A stretch of 64,000 bases of DNA, taken from the NCBI RefSeq assembly GCF_040049195.1, contig NZ_JBDZDL010000001.1; one strand, given 5' to 3'. This document shows positions 25,452 to 33,704 of this stretch, in pieces (position 1 is the first letter of the stretch; the number at the start of each line of letters is the position of its first letter). The position numbers and the translations under genes were made by a program. A model generated the notes under the pieces. That model searched no databases and had not been told where the DNA came from. It was given only the letters and a program-made list of their open reading frames with translations. The stretch comes from NCEH01 sp040049195. Its GTDB lineage: Bacteria; Pseudomonadota; Alphaproteobacteria; Rhizobiales; Xanthobacteraceae.

Positions 25452-26468
25452 GTGAAGATTCGTCCACACGCCCCGTTTGCCCATCGAGACCCCCTGATGC
25501 CCCATCGCCGGCCTTCGCCCTTCGCCTTCGTTCTTGCCTTCGGCGTTGCGGCCCTCGCCGGCGCGTGGCAAAGCGGCGGGGCGGCCGCGCAGGGCGTGCT
25601 TCTGCCGCCCGGTGAAGTGCTGCGGCCCGGGGGCACCGTGCCGGGCACGGCCTCCCAGCCAAGCCCCTCGCAGATCTTCGCGCCCCAGGTGGCGGTGCCA
25701 AAGCCGAGCGCCCCCGCCCCGCAGAATCTCGCCCCGCAGACGAGCGCGCCCGCCGCGCCGCAGGCGTCCGCGGCACCCGCCAACGTGCCCCTGCCGCAGC
25801 AGCGCCCGGCGAGCGCCAATGCCGCGCCCGGCGCGCCGCTGCAGCTTGGCCCCGGCCAGAATACCGCCCGCGCCGGCGGCCCGCGCGCGCCGCAGGGCCC
25901 GGTCGCCGCGCCCGCCCAGACCAATCTCGACCGCGCCGACCCCGCCACCGCCGACAAGATCAGCGCCTATTGGAACTCGGTGCAGAACCTCACCGGCACG
26001 TTCGTTCAGGTGGATCCCGACGGCACGCGCAAGACCGGCGATTTCTACATGCAGAAGCCCGGCCGCGTGCGCTTCGAATATGATTCGCCGGTGCCCATCG
26101 AGCTGATCTCGAACGGCCAGTCGGTGGCGGTGCGCGACCGCAAGCTGAACACCCAGGACATCACGCCGCTATCGCAGACGCCGCTGCGCTTCCTGCTGTC
26201 TGAGCGCACGGACCTCGCCCGCGATCCCCATGTGAAGGGCGTCTATCAGGACGATCTCTACATCAGCGTGGTGATGGAAGAGACCATCCCCATGATCGGC
26301 ACCTATCGCCTGCTGATCCTGTTCGACGCCAAGGATTACAGCCTCAAGCAATGGATCGTCACCGATCCGCAGGGGTATGACACCTCGGTCGCGCTCTACA
26401 AGCTCGACTATACCCGCCGGCCCGATCCCAAGCTGTTCGTCATCAATTTCGAACGCATGCTGCAATAA
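25452..26468 (+). CDS. lolA: outer-membrane lipoprotein carrier protein LolA, with long Pro/Ala linker
   Basis: 338 residues from a GTG start; an ATG at 25497 is the alternative. A signal peptide (FAFVLAFGVAALAGAW) is followed by about 110 residues rich in Pro, Ala and Gln, then the LolA fold from about residue 155 (YWNSVQNLTGTFVQVDPDG, GDFYMQKPGRVRFEY, LLILFDAKDYSLKQW). LolA shuttles lipoproteins across the periplasm. E. coli LolA has no such linker; similar insertions occur in some alphaproteobacteria. It lies between ftsK and xthA, a conserved order in related genomes as I recall it. Confidence 0.88.
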   Translation: MKIRPHAPFAHRDPLMPHRRPSPFAFVLAFGVAALAGAWQSGGAAAQGVLLPPGEVLRPGGTVPGTASQPSPSQIFAPQVAVPKPSAPAPQNLAPQTSAPAAPQASAAPANVPLPQQRPASANAAPGAPLQLGPGQNTARAGGPRAPQGPVAAPAQTNLDRADPATADKISAYWNSVQNLTGTFVQVDPDGTRKTGDFYMQKPGRVRFEYDSPVPIELISNGQSVAVRDRKLNTQDITPLSQTPLRFLLSERTDLARDPHVKGVYQDDLYISVVMEETIPMIGTYRLLILFDAKDYSLKQWIVTDPQGYDTSVALYKLDYTRRPDPKLFVINFERMLQ

Positions 26469-26574
26469 GGCGCCGGCGCCCGCCGCCGCTGTCTTTCCGC
26501 CCTTCCGGCCCTTGCCAGTCTGCCCGCCGAGGGTCTAGGTCTCGCGCTCCCGCCGAAAGAGCGCCGAGCCCTCC

Positions 26575-27399
26575 GTGTCCCTCACCGTCTGCACCTGGAA
26601 CATCAATTCGATCCGCATCCGCCTCGATCTCGTAAAGGCGATGGTGGAGCTTCTGAAGCCGGACGTCCTGTGCCTGCAGGAGACCAAGTGCCAGGACGAT
26701 AAATTCCCGCTCGCGGCGGTGCGCGACCTCGGCTTTCCCCATATCGCGCTCAACGGGCAGAAGGGCTGGCATGGGGTCGCCACCCTCTCGCGGCTGCCGT
26801 TCGAGGCCATCGAGCGCCAGGAATTCTGCGCCAAGGGCGATGCCCGGCACATCGCCGTCACGCTCGGCGCCTCGGCCGGGCTGTCAGCGCCGGTGACGGT
26901 CCATAATTTCTACGTGCCGGCGGGCGGCGACATTCCCGACCCGGAGCTGAACGAGAAATTCGCCCACAAGCTCGCGTTTCTCGACGAGCTCACCGCCTGG
27001 GAGCGCCTGCCGCAGCAGGTGAATGCGCGCGAGAGCCACGCCGTGCTGGTGGGCGACCTCAACATCGCCCCGCTGGAAACCGACGTGTGGAACCACAAGC
27101 AATTGCTCGGCGTGGTGAGCCACACCCCGGTGGAGGTGGAGCGGTTCGCGAAGCTCCAGGCCTCCGGCCCGTGGGTGGACGTGATGCGCCGCTTCGTGCC
27201 GCCGCAGGAGAAGCTGTTCACCTGGTGGAGCTATCGCTCGCCCGACTGGACCGTGAACGATCGCGGCCGGCGGCTCGATCATGTGTGGACCAGCCCCGGC
27301 CTTGCCCCCCACGCCAGCGCCATGACCGTGCTGCGCGAGGCGCGCAGCTGGGAGCGCCCCTCCGACCATGTGCCGGTGGCGGTGACGTTCGACATCTAA
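26575..27399 (+). CDS. xthA: exodeoxyribonuclease III
   Basis: 274 residues starting at GTG. The endonuclease/exonuclease/phosphatase fold has the catalytic set: WNINSIR, the metal-binding QETK, HNFYVPAGG, GDLNIAP, RLDHVW and SDHVPV. ExoIII acts in base-excision repair as AP endonuclease and 3' exonuclease. It is convergent with the DUF2267 gene, only 12 bp away. Confidence 0.95.
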   Translation: MSLTVCTWNINSIRIRLDLVKAMVELLKPDVLCLQETKCQDDKFPLAAVRDLGFPHIALNGQKGWHGVATLSRLPFEAIERQEFCAKGDARHIAVTLGASAGLSAPVTVHNFYVPAGGDIPDPELNEKFAHKLAFLDELTAWERLPQQVNARESHAVLVGDLNIAPLETDVWNHKQLLGVVSHTPVEVERFAKLQASGPWVDVMRRFVPPQEKLFTWWSYRSPDWTVNDRGRRLDHVWTSPGLAPHASAMTVLREARSWERPSDHVPVAVTFDI

Positions 27400-27411
27400 G
27401 GCCGGTTTTCC

Positions 27412-27870
27412 TCACCTCTCCGCATGGGGAGCGGGGGAAGGGGCGGCGGCGGGGACGCGCCAGAAATCCGCCGCGCCGGGCGGAAGGGTTTCCAGCACCG
27501 CATCGAAGGCGGCGGGATCGCTGGCGCGGCGCACGGCGGCGGCCACGTCCGCGATGCAGGTTTCCGGCGCGAAATTGTGATGCTGGCGCAGGCCCTGCAC
27601 CTCGCGGGTGAGACTCGCGCGGTCGCCGAAGGGCAGCGGCGCCAGGGAGAGGTCCCAGTCCGAGACGAAGATCGCCCGCAGCACGGGCGGGAGCACCTGG
27701 GCGAAGCGGATCGCCTCGGCGGGCGTGAGGCGGCGGCGAAAGGTGCGCAGCACGCCTTCCACCATGGTGTAGGTCTGGTTGCGCGTGGCAAGGCCCGCGC
27801 CGTCGCGCGCATCGGCGAGGAAACGCTCGAAATCCTCCGAGGCGTGCTGCAACGCCAGGGGAATGGGCAC
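27412..27870 (-). CDS. DUF2267 domain protein
   Basis: 152 residues. An all-helical DUF2267 domain (ATRNQTYTMVEGVLRTFRRR, AIRFAQVLPPVLRAIFVSDW) covers most of the chain, with a Pro/Ala tail. The function of this family is unknown. It is the third gene of a minus-strand unit after the response regulator and the cyclic-nucleotide-binding protein, 18 nt behind the latter. Confidence 0.8.
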   Translation of the reverse strand: MPIPLALQHASEDFERFLADARDGAGLATRNQTYTMVEGVLRTFRRRLTPAEAIRFAQVLPPVLRAIFVSDWDLSLAPLPFGDRASLTREVQGLRQHHNFAPETCIADVAAAVRRASDPAAFDAVLETLPPGAADFWRVPAAAPSPAPHAER

Positions 27871-27888
27871 GGGGCTGTCCCGCCCGCC

Positions 27889-28380
27889 TTACCGGCGCCG
27901 CACCGGGCGCATGGGCGGCTCCAGCTTTTCCCGGCGCAGGGTGTCGAGCGCGCCCAGCGTCGCCTCCAGCCGGCCGGCGAACAAGGCGCGCAATTGCACG
28001 GCCGCGTCCGGGAAGCCCTCGAGCACGCGCAGGAAGGTGGCGCGGGGAATGCGCAGCAGGGTCGAGGCTTCGAGCGCCCGCGCCGTGGCCGGGCGGGGCA
28101 GGGCGACGATGAGGGCGCTCTCGCCCACCAGCGCGCCGGCCAGCACCTCGCACAGCACGCGGGAGCGCGGCGCCTTTTCCTCCACCATCTCCAGGCGGCC
28201 GGAGGTCAGCACATAGCCGGCATCCGCCGTATCGCCTTGCCGGAACAGGATCTCGCCGGCGGAAAGGCGCAGCTGGTCGGCGCTGATGGCAAGCGTGCGC
28301 AGGGCATCGGGCGTGAGCATATCGAAGGTGGGGACGTCCTGAAGGAGGGCGACGTCCTGTTCGAGGCTCACTTTCGGCAC
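27889..28380 (-). CDS. cyclic-nucleotide-binding domain protein (Crp-like, no HTH)
   Basis: 163 residues, one cNMP-binding beta-roll: LSAGEILFRQGDTADAGYVL, then GALVGESALIVALPRPATARA, which resembles the phosphate-binding cassette (the canonical G-E-x-A-L and R-x-A-T-A positions are present). There is no helix-turn-helix, so it is not a transcription factor by itself and may be a signalling subunit. It sits 17 nt downstream of the response regulator gene. Confidence 0.82.
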   Translation of the reverse strand: MPKVSLEQDVALLQDVPTFDMLTPDALRTLAISADQLRLSAGEILFRQGDTADAGYVLTSGRLEMVEEKAPRSRVLCEVLAGALVGESALIVALPRPATARALEASTLLRIPRATFLRVLEGFPDAAVQLRALFAGRLEATLGALDTLRREKLEPPMRPVRRR

Positions 28381-28397
28381 CCCGCGACGGCCATGGT

Positions 28398-29084
28398 TCA
28401 GGGCACCAGCTTGTAGCCGCCGGCTTGGGTCGCCAGCAGGGTGGGGGCGGAGGGGTCGGGTTCGATCTTCTGGCGCAGGCGGTAGATGTGGGTTTCCAGC
28501 GTGTGGGTGGTGACGCCGGAATTATAGCCCCACACTTCCTGCAGCAGGGTCTCGCGCGCCACCGGGGATTTTCCGGCGCGATAGAGATAGCGCAGGATCG
28601 CGGTTTCCTTCTCCGTCAGGCGGATCTTGGAGCCGCGGTCGGTCACCAGCATCTTCGCGCCGGGGCGGAAGCTGTAGGGCCCGATGGCGAACACCGCGTC
28701 CTCGCTCGCCTCGTGGCTGCGCATCTGGGCGCGCAGGCGGGCGAGCAGCACCGCGAAGCGGAACGGCTTGGCGATATAATCGTTGGCGCCGGCTTCCAGG
28801 CCGAGAATGGTGTCGCTGTCCGTATCGTGCCCGGTGAGCATGATGACGGGCGCCTTGAACCCATTCTTGCGCATCTGTCGCACGGCGTCGCGCCCGTCCA
28901 TGTCGGGCAGGCCCACGTCCATGATGACGAGATCGACAGCACCGTTCCGGGCCGCCTCGATGGCGTCCTGGGCGGTCTCCGCCGGCACCGGTTCGAACTC
29001 GTCCTGAAGCGCGAGCTGCTCGATCAGGGCTTCGCGCAGCTCCGGGTCGTCCTCGACCACCAGGATTTTCCACGCATTGGCCAT
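28398..29084 (-). CDS. OmpR/PhoB-family response regulator, CenR-like
   Basis: 228 residues. The receiver domain has the acidic pocket E11-D12-D13, phosphoacceptor D56 (LVIMDVGLPDMDG), and the T/K switch residues in MLTGHD and IAKPF. A winged-helix DNA-binding domain (LTEKETAILRYLYRAG, HTLETHIYRLRQKIE) follows. From memory the sequence is close to CenR, an essential envelope regulator of alphaproteobacteria; I did not compare it. No histidine kinase is nearby. The ATG at 29084 is preferred over the TTG one codon earlier. It is divergent from the YkuD gene. Confidence 0.85.
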   Translation of the reverse strand: MANAWKILVVEDDPELREALIEQLALQDEFEPVPAETAQDAIEAARNGAVDLVIMDVGLPDMDGRDAVRQMRKNGFKAPVIMLTGHDTDSDTILGLEAGANDYIAKPFRFAVLLARLRAQMRSHEASEDAVFAIGPYSFRPGAKMLVTDRGSKIRLTEKETAILRYLYRAGKSPVARETLLQEVWGYNSGVTTHTLETHIYRLRQKIEPDPSAPTLLATQAGGYKLVP

Positions 29085-29201
29085 CAAAACCTCCGTTACC
29101 CTTGCGGGAACGCGAATCGCGCAAGTACATCATGCTGCGGCGATCCTGCAAATTTGCCCGCGAAAGAATGTTGAAAACTGGTATTATGGTGAGGTGTATT
29201 C

Positions 29202-29735
29202 GTGCAAGTTCCTGTGGGGATCGGGAAAATCACCGTGCGTCACCTGCCCGGCGCCCGTCATCGGGGCATTCTGCAGGTGGCGGGACGGGCGATTCCCGTG
29301 GCCTTGGGGCGCGGCGGAATCGGCTTCGACAAGCGCGAGGGCGACGGGCGAACCCCGGCCGGCCGCTGGCGCATTGAACGCGTGCTCTACCGCCCCGATC
29401 GCGGGCCGCGCCCGGTCACCCGCCTTCCTGCCAAGCCCATCGCCGCATCCGACGGCTGGTGTGACGATCCGCAGGACCGCCGCTACAATCGCCCCGTGCA
29501 CCTCCCGATTCCCGTCTCGCACGAACGCATGGCGCGCGAGGATGCGCTCTATGACCTTGTGCTGGTGCTGGACCACAATACACGTCCGCGTGTGAAGGGG
29601 CGGGGATCGGCGGTTTTTATCCATGCGGCGCGCCCCGGCTTCACGCCGACGGAGGGGTGCGTCGCCCTTGCGCCGCGCGATCTGCGCCGGCTGGCGGCGC
29701 GTCTCAGGCCGGGGGCGCGGCTGATCGTGCGCTGA
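29202..29735 (+). CDS. L,D-transpeptidase family (YkuD domain) protein
   Basis: 177 residues, essentially one YkuD domain with catalytic H141 and C153 in the HAARPGFTPTEGCVAL signature. YkuD enzymes form 3-3 peptidoglycan crosslinks or attach proteins to the wall. No signal peptide or membrane helix is visible from the GTG start, which is unusual for a periplasmic enzyme. An extended -10-like element (TGgTATTAT, 29179-29187) lies just upstream. It is divergent from the CenR-like gene and is followed 24 nt later by the pentapeptide-repeat gene. Confidence 0.87.
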   Translation: MQVPVGIGKITVRHLPGARHRGILQVAGRAIPVALGRGGIGFDKREGDGRTPAGRWRIERVLYRPDRGPRPVTRLPAKPIAASDGWCDDPQDRRYNRPVHLPIPVSHERMAREDALYDLVLVLDHNTRPRVKGRGSAVFIHAARPGFTPTEGCVALAPRDLRRLAARLRPGARLIVR

Positions 29736-29759
29736 GGAACCGGCGGGAAAGACGCTTGC

Positions 29760-30386
29760 ATGCTTGAGGAAATCCCGGCGCCGGACGGCGTCGCCGACCG
29801 CGCGGCGGTCGAGGCGGTGTTGCGCGCGCACGGCGCGCCGGTGCGCTTCGCCGGCTGGATTTTCGCCGGCGCGGATCTGCGCGGGTTGGATCTTGGGGGA
29901 TGCGAATTCGCCCGCTGCCGGGGCGGGCGCGCCGATTTCTCCGCCGCCGACCTGACGGAAGCGTGCTTTTCCGGCTGCGATCTCAACAATGCCCTCTGCC
30001 GTGGCACCACCTTGTCGGCGACCGTGTTCGCCGATTGCAAGATGACCGGAGTTCAGATCCACGGCGCCCGCACCCTCGGCCTCGCCTTCGAGCGCTGCCT
30101 TCTGGTGAGCGCGGCACTGCACGGCCTGTCGTTCCGCCGCGCCCGGCTCGTCCAGCTGGATTTCGCGGGCGCCGACCTGACCGAGGCGGATTTCCGCGAG
30201 GCGGTGTTCCAGGACTGCAATCTGCGCGACGCGAACGTGACCGACGCCCGCTTCGAAGGGGCGGACCTGCGCGGCGCGGATCTTGGCGCTCTGCGACTCG
30301 TGGACGCGACGCGCTTCAAGGGGGCGATCATCTCTCGCCAGCAGGCGGCGGCGCTGCTCAGCGGGCTCGGGCTGAAGGTCGCCTGA
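29760..30386 (+). CDS. pentapeptide-repeat protein
   Basis: 208 residues with many A(D/N)LxX repeats (FAGADLRGLDLGG, FSAADLTEACF, FAGADLTEADFREAVF, FEGADLRGADLG), which fold as a right-handed quadrilateral beta-helix. No signal peptide. Some members mimic DNA and protect gyrase; others are structural. The function here is unknown. It is probably co-transcribed with the YkuD gene. Confidence 0.85.
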   Translation: MLEEIPAPDGVADRAAVEAVLRAHGAPVRFAGWIFAGADLRGLDLGGCEFARCRGGRADFSAADLTEACFSGCDLNNALCRGTTLSATVFADCKMTGVQIHGARTLGLAFERCLLVSAALHGLSFRRARLVQLDFAGADLTEADFREAVFQDCNLRDANVTDARFEGADLRGADLGALRLVDATRFKGAIISRQQAAALLSGLGLKVA

Positions 30387-30645
30387 GCCGACGGCGCGCC
30401 CCATCCGGCCCCCTTCGCGCAGATTGCGATATTATGGCACCCGTCGCATGGGTTGCGCTGCTTTTGTTTCATGAGGGTCCGGTGTTATGACAATGCGGCG
30501 CGGGCGCTCTCCCCACAGCGGCCGAAGCAGATAGAAGCAAGTATCGGTTCCATCGCCGGTTCCCATCGTCGGTCCCCATGCGTGACGCTTGCGCCGGTCT
30601 TCGGCGGGTGCGCCGCGCACGCCACCTGGAATGATCTCAGGGCAA

Positions 30646-31470
30646 ATGACTGCATCCTCTCAGAAGCGTCCCGTCTCGGTCGGGCTGTTCGCCACCTGCC
30701 TGGTGGATACGATCCGCCCGTCCGTGGGGTTCGCGGCCGCGCAGCTGATCGAACAGGCCGGCTGCGAGGTCAGCGTGCCGCGCCAGACCTGCTGCGGCCA
30801 GCCCGCGTTCAATTCCGGCGATCGCGTCACCACCCGCGCCTTAGCCGAGCAGATGGTGGCGGCGTTCGAGACCTTCGACTATGTGGTCGTGCCCTCCGGC
30901 TCCTGCGCCGGCATGATCAAGACCCATTATCCCGAGCTGTTCGTCGGCGAGCCGGACTGGATGCCCCGCATCGCGCGCTTTTGCGACAAGGTGTACGAGC
31001 TGGTCTCGTTCCTCGTGGACGTGCGTGGCGTGACGCACGTCGCCGCCGCCTATGACGGCACCGTCACCTATCACGACAGCTGCTCGGGGCTGCGGGAATT
31101 GGGCATCCAGGCCCAGCCGCGCACTCTCCTCGCGTCCGTGGAGGGGCTGGAACTGGCCGAAATGGCCGACAGCGATGTGTGCTGCGGCTTCGGCGGGACG
31201 TTCTGCGTGAAATATCCCGACGTTTCCAACGCGATCGTCGAGAAGAAAGCCGCCAACATCGTCGCCAGCCACGCGGATACGCTGCTGGCGGGCGATCTCG
31301 GCTGCCTCATGAACATGGCCGGCAAGCTGCAGCGCATGGGCCGCGACATCAAGGTGCGCCACGTGGCGGAAGTGCTGGCCGGGCAGGGCGGGGAACCCGC
31401 CATCGGCGAGCCCGCGCGCAAGGATGACGCGCGCCGGCAAGGCCTCGGCAAGCAAGGGGCGGGAGCATGA
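30646..31470 (+). CDS. lutA: LutA, Fe-S oxidoreductase subunit of L-lactate utilisation
   Basis: 274 residues with two CCG domains: RQTCCGQPAFNSG near residue 45 and DVCCGFGGTFCVKYP near 180, ligands of iron-sulfur or heterodisulfide-reductase-like centres. LutABC oxidises L-lactate to pyruvate. The ATG at 30646 gives a family-like VGLFATCLVD start; longer frames from 30589 add unrelated residues. About 260 bp of non-coding DNA upstream presumably contains the operon promoter; I see no clear regulator site there. Confidence 0.92.
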   Translation: MTASSQKRPVSVGLFATCLVDTIRPSVGFAAAQLIEQAGCEVSVPRQTCCGQPAFNSGDRVTTRALAEQMVAAFETFDYVVVPSGSCAGMIKTHYPELFVGEPDWMPRIARFCDKVYELVSFLVDVRGVTHVAAAYDGTVTYHDSCSGLRELGIQAQPRTLLASVEGLELAEMADSDVCCGFGGTFCVKYPDVSNAIVEKKAANIVASHADTLLAGDLGCLMNMAGKLQRMGRDIKVRHVAEVLAGQGGEPAIGEPARKDDARRQGLGKQGAGA

Positions 31471-32945
31471 GCGTCCAGATCACCTCGCCCCAGTTCAAGG
31501 CCAACGCCCGCGCGGCGCTCGCCGACGCGCCCTTGCAGCAGGCGCTCGCCAAGGTCGGGCCGAGCTTCATCGGCCGGCGCTCCGCCGCCGCCGCCAAGCT
31601 GCCGGAATTCGAGGCGCTGCGCGACAGCGCGCGCGACATCAAGAACCACACGCTCGCCCATCTCGATCTGTATCTGGAGCGCTACGAGCAGCAAGTGATC
31701 GCCGCCGGCGGGCACGTGCATTTCGCCGTGGATGCCGCCGAGGCGCGGGACATCGTGACCCGCATCTGCCGCGATGCCGGCGCCAGGACGGTCACCAAGG
31801 GCAAGAGCATGGTCTCCGAGGAGATCGGCCTCAACGCCCATCTGGAGGCGGCGGGCATCCAGCCGGTGGAAACCGACCTCGGGGAATATCTGATCCAGAT
31901 CCGCGGCGAGGCGCCCTCCCACATCATCGCGCCGGCGATCCACCTCAACAAGGATCAGATCGAGGCGGACTTCCGCCGCGTCCACACCGAGCTGCCGCCC
32001 GAGCGCAATCTCTCCGAGCCCACCTCGCTGCTGGCCGAGGCGCGCACCGCCTTGCGGCAGAAATTCCTGGTGGCCGACGTCGGCATCACCGGCGCCAATT
32101 TCCTGGTGGCGGAGACCGGCACCTCGATCATCGTCACCAACGAGGGCAATGGCGACCTCACCCAGACCCTGCCGAAGACCCACATCGTGCTGGCCTCGCT
32201 GGAAAAGCTGGTGCCGACGCTGGAGGACGTGAGCCAGCTGCTGCGCGTACTCGCGCGCTCGGCCACCGGGCAGGAAATGAGCGTCTACACCACCTTCTCC
32301 ACCGGCCCGCGCCGTCCCGGCGATGTGGACGGGCCGCAGGCCTATCATGTCGTGATCGTCGATAACGGCCGCTCGGGCATGCTGGCGGGCCAGTTTCGCG
32401 AGATGCTGCGCTGCATCCGCTGCGGCGCCTGCATGAATCATTGCCCGGTCTATCAGGCCGTCGGCGGCCATTCGTACGGCTGGGTGTATCCCGGCCCCAT
32501 GGGCGCGGTGCTCACGCCGTCGCTGGTGGGCATCGAGAAGGGCGCGAACCTGCCCAATGCCTCCACCTTCTGCGGACGCTGCGAACAGGTGTGCCCGGTG
32601 CGCATTCCGCTGCCGAAGCTGATGCGCAATTGGCGCGAGAAGGAGTTCGAGCGCCACCTCACCCCGGCGCCGCAGCGCTACGGCCTCGCGGCCTGGGCGT
32701 TCTTTGCCCGGCGCGGCTGGCTGTACCGGCCGGCGACACGGCTCGCCATGGGCGCGCTCTCGCTGCTGGGCCGGGCGAAGGGGCGGTTCGCCGCCCTGCC
32801 GCTCGCCGGCGGCTGGACCAAATATCGCGATTTCCCCGCGCCCCAGGGCGACACCTTCCAGGCCCAGTGGCAGGCGCGCCGGCAAGCCCAAGCCCAAGCC
32901 CAGGCCCAGACACAAAGTCAGACCCAGCCCGGAGACGGCCGCTGA
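31467..32945 (+). CDS. lutB: LutB, iron-sulfur L-lactate utilisation subunit
   Basis: 492 residues. The N-terminal LutB/LldF domain (VTKGKSMVSEEIGLN) is followed by ferredoxin-type centres CIRCGACMNHCPVY and CGRCEQVCPVRIPLP, then a C-terminal DUF3390-like region. The chain ends in a Gln/Ala run encoded by CAAGCC hexamer repeats. The ATG overlaps the lutA stop by 4 nt, and the stop shares one base with the lutC start. Confidence 0.94.
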   Translation: MSVQITSPQFKANARAALADAPLQQALAKVGPSFIGRRSAAAAKLPEFEALRDSARDIKNHTLAHLDLYLERYEQQVIAAGGHVHFAVDAAEARDIVTRICRDAGARTVTKGKSMVSEEIGLNAHLEAAGIQPVETDLGEYLIQIRGEAPSHIIAPAIHLNKDQIEADFRRVHTELPPERNLSEPTSLLAEARTALRQKFLVADVGITGANFLVAETGTSIIVTNEGNGDLTQTLPKTHIVLASLEKLVPTLEDVSQLLRVLARSATGQEMSVYTTFSTGPRRPGDVDGPQAYHVVIVDNGRSGMLAGQFREMLRCIRCGACMNHCPVYQAVGGHSYGWVYPGPMGAVLTPSLVGIEKGANLPNASTFCGRCEQVCPVRIPLPKLMRNWREKEFERHLTPAPQRYGLAAWAFFARRGWLYRPATRLAMGALSLLGRAKGRFAALPLAGGWTKYRDFPAPQGDTFQAQWQARRQAQAQAQAQTQSQTQPGDGR

Positions 32946-33628
32946 TGACATCCTCGCGCGACACCGTCTTCGCCTCCGTGCGGCGCGCCCTCGGCACCAC
33001 CGGCAAGGAAGCGCCCCGCCTGCGGGAAGTGGCCGACCGCATCGCCGGGCACCCGCGCGGCGTCATCCCCGCCCGCGCCGATCTGCCCCCGGCGCAGCAG
33101 ATCGACCTGTTCAAGAACATGGTCCGCGCCGCCGACGGGACGCTCGATCACCTGCCGAGCGCCGCCGACGTGCCGGAGGCGGTGGCGCGCTATCTGCGCG
33201 AACGCAACCTGCCGCCCACCATCCTGCGCGGCGCCGACCCGCGGCTCGCGAACCTGCCGTGGGACAGCGCCCCCAATCTCGACGTCTGGATCGGCCCGTC
33301 CGACGGGCGCCAGCTGGCCGGGCTGTCCCACGCCTTCGCCGGCATCGCCGAATCGGGCACGGTGGTGATGCTCTCCGGGCCGGAGAATCCCAGCACGCTG
33401 AACCTGCTGCCGGATCACCATCTGGTGGTGGTCGACGCCGCCGACGTGGCGGGCGATTACGAGACCGTGTGGGCGCGCATCCGCGCCGCCTATGGGGCGG
33501 GCGTCATGCCGCGCACGGTCAATTGGATCACCGGCCCGTCGCGCTCGGCGGATATCGAGCAGACCTTGCTGCTGGGCGCGCACGGGCCGCGCAGCCTGCA
33601 TGTGCTTCTGGTGGGCGCCGCGCTTTGA
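32945..33628 (+). CDS. lutC: LutC, L-lactate utilisation subunit (LUD domain)
   Basis: 227 residues of the LUD/YkgG fold, including VARYLRERNLPPTI, GIAESGTVVMLSGPENPSTLN and WITGPSRSADIEQTLLLGAHGP, the last being the family signature. It completes the LutABC complex. The start shares one base with the lutB stop (TGATG). The open frame extends upstream through lutB in another frame, but that portion is not coding. Confidence 0.93.
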   Translation: MTSSRDTVFASVRRALGTTGKEAPRLREVADRIAGHPRGVIPARADLPPAQQIDLFKNMVRAADGTLDHLPSAADVPEAVARYLRERNLPPTILRGADPRLANLPWDSAPNLDVWIGPSDGRQLAGLSHAFAGIAESGTVVMLSGPENPSTLNLLPDHHLVVVDAADVAGDYETVWARIRAAYGAGVMPRTVNWITGPSRSADIEQTLLLGAHGPRSLHVLLVGAAL

Positions 33629-33704
33629 CATTTCGTCCCGCGCCGGTGCAAAGCTGGCATATCGGACAGCGGGCGAACGCGTGACGCGAGGGAAGAGTGC
33701 GACC

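Noticed and set aside
30387..30645. Small gene or RNA upstream of lutA
   Set aside because: No frame with a ribosome-binding site and no convincing stem-loop; most likely just the operon leader.
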